Under the pieces are notes generated by a model that saw only the letters and a list, made by a program, of their open reading frames with translations, did no database searches and was not told the origin of the DNA. The position numbers and the translations under genes were made by a program. From NCBI GenBank assembly GCA_014925825.1, contig JACGCK010000045.1:1-64000 (forward strand): a stretch of 64,000 bases of DNA, read 5' to 3'. The DNA is from Pholiota molesta (taxonomy: Eukaryota > Basidiomycota > Agaricomycetes > Agaricales > Strophariaceae). Below, in pieces: positions 1-10,958 of this stretch; positions within the stretch are counted from its first letter, which is position 1, and every line of letters starts with the position of its first letter.

Positions 1-127
1 AGCTTAAGTCAGCTTAAGTCAGTAACATCTGAGGCGGTCTGAAAGTCTTAAAGAGATCTAGACTACCTCGAAGACTTCAGTTGAGTCCTGTCTTCTTCCC
101 TAGGTCCATATTAACCACTGTGGTCGT

Positions 128-2453
128 ATGGATTCCAACGTTCAGCTTGTTGTAGTAGCCGACATCCTTTCAGCCTTGGTGACAGCTATTATGCTCCTGA
201 CTAAACGATAGCTGATGTGTTTTTTTAGGCAGCCCACCAATGGTTCAAACGCTACGATCCAGTGGGACTCAAATCTGCAACCATTGTACTTGCGTTAATT
301 CCCTCACTACCAGCATGGCTCCTCTGGCAGCAAGCATACTCGATACTATTCAGTGCAGCCTGTGCCTACTCTATTTTCTACTCTGCCCTTCTCCTCGCTG
401 TGCTCGGCTATCGGCTTTCTCCATATCATCCATTGGCAAAATATCCTGGCCCAGTTATAATGAGAGTCACCAAGTTATGGGGAGCTTGGATTGCATACAC
501 AGGAAAGACGCATATCTACTTGAAAGCCGTACATGATCAATATGGACCGACTGTCAGAATTGGTAGGCCTATCGTATTTGCATGTCGCGACGTTAGATGC
601 ACAGTAATTTGATTCCGTTGGATTTGCAGGCCCAAACGAACTTTCCACCATCGAGAAGGCATTCCTCCCCAATATTCTTGGTAGTCAAGGAATGCCAAAA
701 GGGCCAAGTTGAGTTATTTCTTCATACCTCAAAGAAGACCGTGGATTTGACCGTCCCAATTATATTTTCGCTTTGCAACAGTGTGGGACGGACGCAAATT
801 TGCGCAAACGGATGCCCAGAAGGACTACGATAATATCATCGACCTACGCGACTCGGTCCTTCACGCACAGCTTCGCAAGCCGTGGAATAAGGCTTTCTCT
901 GCTGAGCCACTCAAAGACTACGAGGCTCTTCTTATTCCAAGGGTCACCCAAATAATCGCGATCCTCAAAGACATCTGCATGGAAAGCGAGCAAGGTATCG
1001 GAAAGGTAGATCTTTCGAAGTGGATCGGCTGTTTTGTGTGAGTAGCCATTAATTGAAACAGGTGGGATGTGTTGAATTGAACGTTCTTCTGATCGAATTA
1101 GCCTTGATGTTATCGGCGATGTAGCGTGCGTTTCATTAATTTCCTTATGATCTTCGTACTTTCTCACATACATCAAGTTTTGGAGGATGCTTTCAACTAA
1201 TGAACGAAGGCGATAAAGACGGCTGTTTCCATGCCATGGAAGGGGCGATGTAGTAAGTCAGAAATGGAAGAGATGGTCCTTTCTACTAATCTGGGTGTTA
1301 GTCTACCAAGCATTACGCACCACGTCCCATGGATTTCGAAATTTATGCGTTATTTCCCAGTGGTCAACGGCGGCATGACACGCTTCATCGAATTCGGCAT
1401 GGAGAGAGCTCTCACGCGATACACGATGGAAATGAAGCGCAAGGATCTTTTCTATCATATGGTGTGTTTTGAAGTGAATCATCTTATTGGGAGAGCCTCA
1501 TGGCGGTTCAAACGTTCTTTAACGTTCATTTGGTGTTCTTCCAGTCTGAAGCGTCAGATAATGTAGAGGCGGAACTTCCCATGATTATCTCCAATGCCCT
1601 CCTTGCAATTGTAGCAGGATCCGATACGACTGCGTTCACGCTATCATGCGTAATGTATCTGCTACTTTCTACTCCAGAGGCATATCAACGCCTGCAGTGG
1701 GAGGTAGATGAAGCATTCGCGAAGCACGATATACCAAACATGGATATAGAGATCAGGCCTGAAGATCCTATCGAAGCGAGATATGGAGACATCTTGGGAT
1801 CTCTGCCATACCTCAACGCGGTCATGTGAGAAATTTCTTCCGTATAAATACTACTGAACTGAGGTGATGAACGCAAATCATGTAGAAACGAAGCTCTACG
1901 TTTATTCCCTTCGGTAACAACTGGTCTTCAACGCGCTCCCGCTAAGGGAAGCGGCGGGAAAATCCTACAATCCGAGTCATTGGACGTGTAGGTCTTAAAT
2001 TTTGTTCGTACCATACATGTTCGCTCAAATATACCCATGCAAAGCTTCCTTCCGGAGGGGAACGCGATCACTGTGCCTGCCTATGTCCTACATAGGAGTC
2101 CCCGCTATTTCTCTCCGCTCCCGAATAAATTTATTCCGGAACGTTGGCTCCCCAAACCCCTCCCCTCAGAAGCGACCGACAAACACGCTCATTCTGCGAC
2201 GAAGTTCACCACCTCACGTGATGCATTTATCCCGTTCTCCCTTGGCCAACATAATTGCGTTGGTCGCCCATTAGCGTTGATGGAGATGCGTTACGTCTTG
2301 GCTGCTTTGATGAGAAACTTCGAGATGGAATTTGACGCCGTACTCTATGATACCAATCAATGGGAAGAGAAGATGGAGGATAGATTTGTTTGCCAGGCGA
2401 AAGGGAACCTTCCGATCAGGATTAGGTGGAGAGGTAGCGAAGGGCAAAAATGA
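128..2453 (+). CDS. Cytochrome P450 monooxygenase (P450-1)
   Basis: Heme-thiolate monooxygenase, probably anchored in the ER membrane; substrate unknown. I place ten exons with introns at 179-228, 563-629, 708-781, 1038-1101, 1126-1177, 1253-1301, 1462-1544, 1826-1885 and 1988-2044. The summed exons are 1770 nt, an exact 589 codons plus stop. Hydrophobic N-terminal segments lie near residues 25-75, followed by a proline-rich KYPGP hinge. Canonical motifs are all present: I-helix AGSDTT, K-helix EALR (ExxR), and the heme loop PFSLGQHNCVG with the Cys ligand. The start at 128 is chosen because a short first exon splices in phase onto a typical AAHxxFKRY leader; the frame after the 228 splice site has no ATG of its own near the N-terminus. 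An apparent stop at about 1251 lies at a 49-bp intron with a CTACTAAT branch point, so the gene looks intact. The CYP family number is not assigned. Confidence 0.9.
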
Positions 2454-2664
2454 AGTATCACTGCACCCTGCTTGCATACAATTTCGCGCTCGAGTTTCTC
2501 AACCCGAAAAGCACAGCTATGGAAATGCATTCTGAGAGTCGCGTTGCACACGAAACAGGTTTTGCCCAATACTCTCACACATCGTATTTTTAACATGTAA
2601 TACCATTGTACTCAGCTACGGACATGGCTAAAGCTTTTGTTGGTTAATTTGGAGGATTAATTGC

Positions 2665-3835
2665 TTAGCTCAACCATGTTGTCCACTTGTTGGCACGTCC
2701 CTCGATGGCTTGTGCGATTTCCCTTGCGACAATCCTATCTGCTTGCTCACTAGGGTGCAGCTCGTCAAACCTGGAGGGAACAGGCATAAGGTTGTTGAAC
2801 ATGATATCGTTAACGTCCAAATAACAGAGACATACCATAAGAAGCTGTCCCTGTCTGTACCTTGGGCAATAGTACATACGCCTGGATCGCTTACCGCCTC
2901 GTTAAGTTGGAACACGCAGGCTTGAACCGCCCCGGTCACATTAAGCGGCGCAGTGCCGTTCAAGTATAGTTGAGGGTGTGCAAACATGTCCGCGAAAAGC
3001 GAGTGAGAGTCGAAAATGCCTATAAAAATTTCGTAGTTATATAAATGCCAAGTCACCGCAAAATATATTTCGAAGGCCTTACCAACATGAGCTCCGGAAA
3101 GAGTCGGTGCAAGAGCTTGTAGCATGAGCTTGGTGAGAGCATTGCCCGAAAGGACAAGTTCGGTCATGAACACACTCCATTCCGTTGTGTTGCGCTGTGC
3201 GGTCCAGTAGCGATCCGTGTATGATACCGGGGCATACAGTGGTACATTTTGCAGTGGAATCATCTATAAATATGAAAGCTATATTCAGTTCAACTAATTT
3301 AACAGGGGAGAGGAACGGTGCTCACGTTTTGGAATAAAAAGTTTCTCGCTCCGCTGGAGTAGAGCACCTTGACCCAATTAACCATGCATTCTGTCACATC
3401 TACCAAGCTCGCTTGATCGCTTCCGGTCAAGAGGGCGTTCGCGCCAACGTCGTTCGTCCCGATCCACAAAGTATAGATCGTTTCATGGGGATCTAGGGAG
3501 CCCTTTCCGGGATGCTTGTCTACTCCCGTTCCAGTTGCATTGAAGTAAGCGGGAAGCTGGCTTTCGAAGACTGAGGGGAAGGGACGGAAGGTGATGTTGT
3601 TGGAGCATGTTGCCCCGGATCGAGCAAATGGGAAGAGGTTAACATGAGCATAGCCAGATGCATAGACTGGCCATTGCGTGCCACCGTTCGAAATGGCAAC
3701 AGTGTCGGTGTAGCTGTCTCCAAAAGTAACCAGGTTTTTTATTTGTCCTGGTGATACTCCGTTTGCAAAGGCTGATTGCGTGGAGCTAGCTGTAATAGAG
3801 AGAATGAGTAGTGCAGCAGAGAGAAAGGCCACCAT
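2665..3835 (-). CDS. Secreted GDSL-type esterase (CE16-like)
   Basis: Probable extracellular SGNH/GDSL hydrolase resembling fungal CE16 acetyl esterases acting on plant cell-wall acetyl groups. The N-terminus has a clear signal peptide (about 24 residues ending AFA). Block I is FGDSYTDT with the catalytic Ser, block III is GTND, and block V is DELHPS with the catalytic Asp and His. The gene has at least three introns: after FLFQN (near 3,325), between the two halves of the central domain (near 3,020-3,085), and before the block V exon (near 2,770-2,840). Length is about 330 residues, normal for the family. It is convergent with P450-1, with about 210 bp between the stops. The family level is clear; the exact substrate is inference. 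Confidence 0.87.
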
Positions 3836-5103
3836 TTTATGAAAGGGAGTGCAAGAGTGTCAACGCCAGTAAATTGATGAGGCTGAAGGATGTCTGGTGC
3901 TCAAGTCCAAGGAAAACATTGCCTTCAGTATTTATGCAACCGCCACCTCGCACTTCGTGATGTCTTCCCGTTGCAAATTTAATCGTCGAATCAAAATTAC
4001 CAATTCCTAACTTCGCTAGCGGTCTTAGAAGTCCAGAAAGAAAATGAGGCTTTCGATGATATGGGTCTGCCATCTAATATCGTCAGATATACGCATGGCG
4101 CATACGAGATACATAGTCACAAGGTGAATGACGGACACTGAGGGCCCGGAAACGGCGGATTCGACGGCTGTGGAGTTCCAATCCTAGAGGAGCTGTTCTT
4201 CAATGCGGGGGCAGAAGTCTGCGTGTGGAAAAAATGGGACATAATAAAAGCAAGCGAAGCATATTACTATTAGACTTAAGAAAGGGATCGTGATCTCACT
4301 TGATACCGATAATATTCCGGGCATAAATGTGCAATTGGTTATAGCAACTAGCTATGAAATAGACAGCAAACTCGTCTTTATCTATACGGTATGCGTCATA
4401 TACTTAATCTTAATCATTTGTCGAGCTGGCAAGCCGAAGATCATCCACAACTCCAAGGAAATCCATGAATATACCACTTACTGGACTGACCAACTCCCTA
4501 GATTATTGTGTCCACAATATTGTCGCACGCATGCGGTGTGCATCGAATTCCATGGACATCGTGGGGTGGGTGGTGTACATGGGTTGATCATGAGTGAACG
4601 AGCGGTCCGCAATGACTCTGCGTCACGGAATGAATTCTGAATAAGAACCAAAGACGCATAAGTAGTTAGTTAGTAAGTAAGTACTCGGTTGAGGACCTAG
4701 ATCTAGACCACTCACGAAAGCAATTCTCAAGGCCCCGGGCCCCAGGCCTGGTGTTGTGAATGGGAAACGCTTGGCGTGGTTCTAAACAAAGTAGGCCTCT
4801 TATTACTCTAGCCGTGTTCAACTCGTCACCATCATCTACGAATTTCGACGATCACTGGACTATGGTACCATGGTTAATGTAGATCATTTAGCAGTCTTAC
4901 ATGGATTCAGGGTGTACTTAGTAGTCCATCACCATCCAGAAAACATTTGGGATTGAAAAAATGAATGATTTGAATGTTAACTTTGTGTGACACGTAGCAT
5001 AATGTTTGACAGCTGTCAAACATGTCAATCACAACAATCACCACAATCACCCATCAATGCGGCGACTCGAAATCCCCAGGGCCAATAATGTTGAATTTTT
5101 GTC
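3836..5103. other. Intergenic region, no gene recognised
   Basis: Divergent promoter space between the GDSL esterase (minus) and P450-2 (plus). The longest plus-strand frame (4290-4640) shows no domain, codon pattern or splice context that supports a gene. The region is AT-rich with short local repeats and no TIR or LTR structure that I can see. Confidence 0.5.
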
Positions 5104-7196
5104 ATGAGTCTCTTGATGACAGTCAATTTCATGGCTTATGAGCTTGGGTCGATCTCTCAGACTGGAATCCAGTCCATTTCCAATAATCCTCTCTTTTACA
5201 TCGGGCTTTGTAGCGTCTGCTACTGGTTTTTACTAGCAAAGTATACTGGCCAAGCTCGCAAGGTATGTGCTTGTCGTAAATCTCAGTGGACAAACACAAT
5301 CTGAACGATAACGTCAAGTTGAAGCACATCCCAGTATCGGGATACGAGGCCCCTCTGCTGTCTTTATTTCAAGCTGGAGCTTTCGTGGCAAATGGCAAGA
5401 AAATCATAGGAGAAACGTTCAAGAAAGTGAGTCAAAAATTTGAGGTCTCGTGCTATTCAACTTAAATAAAATCGACGACTATAGTGGCCCATGGGGGCGT
5501 TCAGGATGGCTGGCATAATTGAATGGCTCGTTGTTATTACAGATTCACAGTCAATCGACGAGTTGCGAATGGCACCTGAGAACGTCCTTTCTTCTATGGT
5601 CGCCATTGATGAGGTAATCACGACATGTATCGCTCTACAAGTCGTTACTAACTGAGAAATTTATACCTCCTTTTTTGAAGACTCTGCAAGTTGAATATAC
5701 TCTAGGCGATAGAGTCAGCAAAAATCCGTATCACATCCCTATCATACGGGCACAACTCACAAGGGCCCTGCCACAACTGGTACCTGAAGTTCAGGACGAA
5801 CTTCAAGAAGCCTTCAAAGAATATTTGCCACCAACAGATGGTGAATATGATTTACTCTGGGAAACCCATGATATTGAGATTTTCTCTAGATTGGACGAGT
5901 GTCAAAGTTACCGATACCGTAATGAAGGTTGTCGGCCGCGCCAGCAATCGTATTTTTGTTGGACTCCCACTCTGTAAGTATTTCTATGTGTCCCACACTT
6001 TGCGAATCACTGAGACATTCCACTAGGCAGAAATCCGGATTATATCAAGCTGAATGTTCAATTTACCGTAGACGTCATCCAGAGTGGAATAATACTGCGT
6101 TTAATGCCTAAGCTTCTTCGACCGTAAGTTTTATTTGAATATTGGAGGCTGTTCAGTGTTGATATTCATATATCTAGGGTCGTAAATCTGCTTATCTCCA
6201 ACATTCCGAAGCGAAAGAAGGATGCTTTGAAACACCTTGTACCTCTTATTCAAGCTCGAAGGGAAGAACGTACAGCAAAGGGCGATCAAGCGGCAAAACC
6301 GGTATGCAGGCTTATTTAATCTGTGAACTTTATGTCAATTCAAGGGTGTAATACAGGTGGACTTACTGACCTGGCTTATGGATGAAGCTAATGCTGACGA
6401 GTCGACTGACGAGGCACTCACCACACGTCTCCTGACAGTCAATTTTGCGGCTATTCATACGTCGTCGATGGTAAGAATACTCAATCGGGATAGTCCGACG
6501 TGGTAGAATCATGCTCAAAAACCATTGAATTATAGGCCTTCATTCATACATTGTATAATCTGGCTACGTATCCAGAGTATCTCCAACCTCTACGTGAAGA
6601 GATCGAAGAGTTCATCAGCGAAGAGGGGTGGACCAAAAATGCTCTTGACAAAATGTTAAAACTTGATAGTTTCTTGAAGGAAACGCAGAGATTGCATCCT
6701 TTGTCAAGCGGTATTGCTTTGAATTTTTTCTCTCGCTTTAACGCGGTGACTGACTACATTCTTTTCATAATTAGTTTTGATGAATCGTGTGGCTGTAGAA
6801 GATTACAAGTTCTCCAGCGGTGTGGTCATCCCCAAAGGAACAACAGTTGGGGTTGCCACTCTTCCTGCGCACATGAAAGACAGCGTATACGAAGACCCAG
6901 AGAATTTTGATCCTTTCCGATTTGTAAAGATGAAAGGACGCGTTGCAGAGGGAGCTGCCAAGAGGTTTGACATGGTATCGACAAACTGTGAATCTTTGGG
7001 CTTTGGACACGGACGACATGCTTGCCCTGGACGATACTTTGCAGTGTCCGAGCTGAAATTGATGTTGGCCCATATAGTGATGAATTATGACGTCAAAACC
7101 AAGGAAGAGGATGTTCGGCCTCCTGATCTCTGGCTTGGTGTTACATGTATCCCGAATCCGAATGGGGAGGTCTTATTCCGCAGACGACGAGTATAA
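5104..7196 (+). CDS. Cytochrome P450 monooxygenase (P450-2)
   Basis: Membrane-anchored P450 of a different group from P450-1, resembling the fungal CYP503/CYP512-like enzymes of terpenoid and sterol oxidation (family resemblance only). Ten exons fit: 5104-5262, 5319-5426, 5485-5613, 5681-5840, 5890-5973, 6027-6123, 6178-6301, 6357-6470, 6536-6710 and 6775-7196. Their sum is 1572 nt, an exact 523 codons plus stop. An N-terminal membrane segment (NNPLFYIGLCSVCYWFLLA) is followed by the catalytic domain. The I-helix reads AAIHTSS instead of AGxDT, as in that P450 group. KETQR supplies ExxR, and the heme loop is FGHGRHACPGR. The gene is intact. With P450-1 and the esterase it makes a small oxidative group, but no core biosynthetic enzyme is nearby. 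Confidence 0.9.
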
Positions 7197-7628
7197 GTAA
7201 TAAATAAGTATCGTAGATGTCTATTACAACACTATACCAGTCCTGAAGTTAGCTTGGACAGATATTATATGCTACGCGGAATCAGAGATTGTCCCCTTGA
7301 GCAAGAACGACAAGCGGAGCAGTTCAGTCATTAATACTATTGACCAGAGCAAACAAGCAGATAAGATGTGGATTGGCAGGAGCAAGTATATCATACACTC
7401 GGGTCCAACTTCTGCGCTACAACGACTTACCTCGAGCATTAATAAGTACCACGCACTTAGCACTGAGCAGTGTACCCTCGAGATGTGAGACCATGGTAAG
7501 AGCCCATGGTAAAACGAGGTGATCAATATTTGATGCATAATGATTAATGAGAAATTAAATGACTAGGACTTGTCGCACCGCCGAAATATTTAAGGGCCGT
7601 TCTGAAGTGAAAGCTCGCAATCCAATTA
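7197..7628. other. Spacer between P450-2 and the Gypsy element
   Basis: About 430 bp of AT-rich DNA holding the 3' flank of P450-2. I see no gene and no Copia-like sequence, so the missing 5' half of the Copia element at 18.8 kb is not here. Confidence 0.5.
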
Positions 7629-7823
7629 TGTAAAGCTTGGCTCTACAGTTAGACCTTAAGTCGCACGTTGTAAACCAGAACCAATCTATATTGGTAGTCT
7701 ACGTGTGTACGGGTCAAAAGGTCTCCCTCCTGATGACAAATAAGTATGGTATATATGTGGGCATCACCAGAGGGTGATGCCAATTAATGGTAAATACTAC
7801 GTCTAGGGAGCGTACCCGTGACA
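7629..7823 (-). repeat. 3' LTR of the Gypsy element
   Basis: 195-bp direct repeat of 18598-18792. The first and last bases follow the TG...CA rule. I find three mismatches to the other LTR: two adjacent bases in the GGTCTCCCTCC stretch and one near the GGGAGCG end. Confidence 0.9.
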
Positions 7824-7837
7824 TACCCCCCCTCGAG
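7824..7837 (-). promoter_or_regulatory. Polypurine tract of the Gypsy element
   Basis: On the minus strand a CTCGAGGGGGGG-type purine run lies directly before the LTR start. That is where the plus-strand primer of a minus-oriented LTR element should be, and it independently supports the orientation. Confidence 0.7.
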
Positions 7838-7929
7838 ATTGCTACGCAATCTTAGGACAAAAAAACAATAAAAGAGAGGATATGTATGTACATCATAACT
7901 TTGGTGTAGTAGTAATAAGATGGTATGTT

Positions 7930-9987
7930 TCACCCATCAGTTGGTTGTGGAATAGGGATCACCTCGTCGAGTGCATTGTTCATGGTGGTGTCGGGATCAG
8001 CCGGTACTGGTTCGAATGAGTTGAGTTGAATGGCGTCCATTACGCTATCCTGCGCCTCGCTGTTGATATTCTCATTCGCGTTAACGAATGTATCCGCTCC
8101 TGCACCCGCGTTAACGTGTGCAAGTCCGGATGGGCTCAACGATGCGTCAGTCCCTGTTGGAGCGGGTATACTGGTGGAAGCGGTGGTAGTAAGGGCGCGG
8201 ATTTTTCGCCGGTATGCATTGTACCCATCATCAGCCATTTGCTGCGGTCGTTTGTCGAGGTAGTTAATAAATGGAGATTGTCCTACTTTGAACCATCCTC
8301 GTCCTTTCATACTATCGGGGATCCCTCGATTTGCTTCATTCATTTGAACTTTAGCGAAACGGAGGTACTCCACTTCTGTCGGCTCCCGATATCCATCCCA
8401 TGCGGTTATGGCTGGCGGTACTCCATATGTCGCCAATCGCCATAGACGCTCGTTGTCGAATTCTCCCCAGAGGTCTTCGTCAATTTCATCACCCGTGTAA
8501 TGTTGACTCATATACTGAAGCCCGAATAGGTAGCCATGATCGACCCATTCAATCGGAATACGGTTGTCGATGAGTACATCGACAATGTCCTTCATCGTCA
8601 TGTTAGCGGCGTGTCGGCGGTCTATGATTAACCGTCGAAATTGCAGAGTGAGACCTTGCTGGGGTATCATCACTTTTTCAGGGTTCGCCAGATTGTATGC
8701 TTCAACTGCTTCTCGGTACATGTTGGGCGATGCCAGTAATACGGCTATGAACTGGATGAAACGGTGTCGGGATGCCTTGTCGCTGGGGGCCATCATTCTG
8801 GCCAAGCCATAGCCGAATAATGATCGTCGGTGAACACGTAGCGAATAGTCCATAACTATCCCCATAATATGGTTTGCCGACCCCGGTCGTCCCTGTAGTA
8901 TGGCAAAGAGTCCTGCGATTTGTTGGTCCATCAGCTGATCGGCCTCTGGTACTCGTACTCCAGCGCCTCCGGTTGGGTTGGTAGGGATCCCAACTGTAGC
9001 CAGCGACCAGTCTCTCGTTATGTCTGGAGATTTCCAGATCTCCTCTCTGACGTTAGGCTGGTAGCGTTCGCCAAAGTCGCTTGCGACAAGAGCATGCATT
9101 GTCCGATCCCATAGTTGAGAGCTTATGCGATCGGTAGCTTTACCAAGCTCGCTCAAGATTATATACGCCTCCACTCGTGCATTAGCGTCTGCTCGCTGGT
9201 CTTTGATCAGCCTCAAGAGCCGATCAAGTTGTTGCGGAGTAAGGGGCGCTCCTCGAGGCGCGATGGTGTAGATGGGATGACGCGGATGAGGTCTGAACCC
9301 ATCGTGATGCATTGCCTCATATCGCGAGGCATCCGCTGCCGTTTGCCCTGCAAATACGATGTTGGTTCGAGTTGAATGATATATTTTCATTCGCGGCCAT
9401 AGTCCCAGCATCGCATTGTTGCGTTCAATAGATTGGGCTACCCCCATCCGTACGATACCGAGTCCATCTGGGATGCGGCCAGCGATTTCTCGTTCGATAT
9501 TCCTAGCCTTTTCTACCCGAAGGCGATCCCGAGTCGCAAGGCGCTCCCGCACCACCACATTATGCTGGCGATTCCTCGCTAGCTGGCCTTCCGTTGGTGG
9601 TCGCCCCAGATCCTCGGTCAATACTTGTGGGTCTTCTTCCCACAATTCGTATTTTGCTTGATCGTCGTCGTCATCCGATCTGTCCTGGTCATCGTCCTCC
9701 GCGGACCTCTCAACTGTAGTGTCTGACTCCTGATGTGGTGGTGGGGGGTAAGCCATTGGCATTCTTACCCTTACCACCGCAGCATATCCTCGTTCTATGA
9801 ATGGTACTGCCATTCGTACATCCTCGTCGTATGGTCGCGGCCGACTTCTTGTTTCATGGTCATCGGCCCATGACGATGTTGGTTGTGATACTGAACGGTT
9901 GACGCTGAACCGTTCGCGATTATTCTCCCCCGCTCGTTGCGCTCCTTCTTGCGATGTGGTACGGCTCGATGGGCCTTGTAATGCCAT
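7930..9987 (-). CDS. Gypsy post-pol ORF, 685 aa, unknown function
   Basis: Long uninterrupted ORF lying between the integrase/chromodomain region and the 3' LTR, where env-like genes sit in some LTR elements. I do not recognise the protein. It has a charged, low-complexity N-terminus (acidic DDDDQ-type stretch near residues 100-112), a long mainly helical central region (about 170-570), and a Ser/Thr/Pro/Asn-rich tail. There is no signal peptide, membrane segment, zinc knuckle or protease motif, so a classical envelope is unlikely. Its start overlaps the 3' end of the upstream 380-aa ORF by about 190 bp in another frame, so the two could be joined by frameshifting. It stays open while pol is broken, which suggests selection or a young age. 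Confidence 0.65.
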   Translation of the reverse strand: MALQGPSSRTTSQEGAQRAGENNRERFSVNRSVSQPTSSWADDHETRSRPRPYDEDVRMAVPFIERGYAAVVRVRMPMAYPPPPHQESDTTVERSAEDDDQDRSDDDDDQAKYELWEEDPQVLTEDLGRPPTEGQLARNRQHNVVVRERLATRDRLRVEKARNIEREIAGRIPDGLGIVRMGVAQSIERNNAMLGLWPRMKIYHSTRTNIVFAGQTAADASRYEAMHHDGFRPHPRHPIYTIAPRGAPLTPQQLDRLLRLIKDQRADANARVEAYIILSELGKATDRISSQLWDRTMHALVASDFGERYQPNVREEIWKSPDITRDWSLATVGIPTNPTGGAGVRVPEADQLMDQQIAGLFAILQGRPGSANHIMGIVMDYSLRVHRRSLFGYGLARMMAPSDKASRHRFIQFIAVLLASPNMYREAVEAYNLANPEKVMIPQQGLTLQFRRLIIDRRHAANMTMKDIVDVLIDNRIPIEWVDHGYLFGLQYMSQHYTGDEIDEDLWGEFDNERLWRLATYGVPPAITAWDGYREPTEVEYLRFAKVQMNEANRGIPDSMKGRGWFKVGQSPFINYLDKRPQQMADDGYNAYRRKIRALTTTASTSIPAPTGTDASLSPSGLAHVNAGAGADTFVNANENINSEAQDSVMDAIQLNSFEPVPADPDTTMNNALDEVIPIPQPTDG

Positions 9988-10937
9988 CGACGTATGCCGC
10001 GTAGACTCTTGTGTCTGGGTTCTCGCTTTACCGACCGCTGCTCGGTTTGCCTCACCTCGTCCACATCCATAGGTTCCACGTCTCGCCGTTTCAATGGTCT
10101 CTGCCCATTGTCTTTGTCGTCGATCGGCGATGCCTCGCGTTTTCGGCTGTTTCTCAGAGTCTGGTTTGCCTCGCGAAGATACTTATTCTCAGCGGTTAAG
10201 TTCTCTATCCGCATGATGAGCTCGTTCACGAGGAGGGCTGTATCTTCGTCCCGTATGGGTTCATCTATCCTTGCCAGAATGTTGTAGCTTTCCAACCTTC
10301 TGTTCAAGCGTTCAATGCTGTCTCCTCTCTCGTTTCCGCATGCGCCGCCATCGTCGATTCGTTCCCTCTGCTTCCCATTGTCTCTTTTCGATGCCGCGTC
10401 CTCACGCGGCGGCGTTCTTGCTCGCGGCTGATGTGGCGACACTGCCCGACGTCCTCCGTACGGCCGTTGTGGGGGTACATAACCCTCACTATTCATTTCC
10501 GTTCGTGGTCTTTGATGGTCCTGCCCCATCGTCGACGGCCACTGGTTTTGCCTTTCCCCTGAATATTCTTGATTCCTGGGTTGTCTCGGCGGGTATCGTT
10601 CATCGTAAAGTTGGTGGGGTGGTCCCATCGATGGTGCATTTAGGTTTGGGTACCCAAATGTATTGTGCGCGTTTGGGTTTGTGTGCCCATACGTGTCTTG
10701 TGGGCGCCGTGTTCCCCTTTCTCCCCCCCACCAGTTCCGGGCATACCCCGGAACGCTCCTCGCCCTCTGCCCCTTTTTCCCCCTCGTACGGTGTTCCATT
10801 CTCCGTGGTCCATTCGTGTTGCTTCTGCAGTTTCTTTTTGTTTTGCACGTAGTAGTTGTAATGACCTTACAACATAGCTTCGCTGGTCGCGTACCGCTGT
10901 TAGGGCTCCGCCCGTAATTAATGATATCCCCGGTCAT
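9795..10937 (-). CDS. Gypsy post-pol ORF, 380 aa, coiled-coil protein of unknown function
   Basis: Open frame starting about 20 bp after the chromodomain stop. The protein is highly charged and Arg/Pro/Asn-rich in its first 200 residues. It contains a likely coiled coil around residues 225-265 (VNELIMRIENLTAENKYLRE), followed by a basic segment with a KKRK-like character that could bind nucleic acid or act as a nuclear localisation signal. No enzymatic motif is seen. The tight spacing and overlaps on both sides suggest that the chromodomain end, this ORF and the 685-aa ORF are read from one transcript. Function is unknown; an accessory gag-like or nucleoprotein role is only a guess. Confidence 0.55.
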   Translation of the reverse strand: MTGDIINYGRSPNSGTRPAKLCCKVITTTTCKTKRNCRSNTNGPRRMEHRTRGKKGQRARSVPGYARNWWGGERGTRRPQDTYGHTNPNAHNTFGYPNLNAPSMGPPHQLYDERYPPRQPRNQEYSGERQNQWPSTMGQDHQRPRTEMNSEGYVPPQRPYGGRRAVSPHQPRARTPPREDAASKRDNGKQRERIDDGGACGNERGDSIERLNRRLESYNILARIDEPIRDEDTALLVNELIMRIENLTAENKYLREANQTLRNSRKREASPIDDKDNGQRPLKRRDVEPMDVDEVRQTEQRSVKREPRHKSLRGIRRWHYKAHRAVPHRKKERNERGRIIANGSASTVQYHNQHRHGPMTMKQEVGRDHTTRMYEWQYHS

Positions 10938-10958
10938 GTGACCGTGCCGCGTCCATAC

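Noticed and set aside
1231..1300. Apparent stop codon and frame change in P450-1
   Set aside because: A 49-bp intron with GTAAGT donor, CTACTAAT branch point and TTAG acceptor explains it, and the total exon length is then divisible by three.
4290..4640. 116-codon plus-strand frame
   Set aside because: No domain, no splice context and AT-rich flanks; probably chance.
128..7196. A biosynthetic gene cluster
   Set aside because: No synthase, cyclase, transporter or pathway regulator is present in the window beside the P450s.
7930..9987. Envelope protein in the Gypsy element
   Set aside because: No signal peptide, membrane anchor or cleavage site; the protein appears soluble and helical.
10271..10852. 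193-codon plus-strand frame within the Gypsy element
   Set aside because: Antisense shadow of the 380-codon minus-strand ORF; its composition mirrors that ORF.
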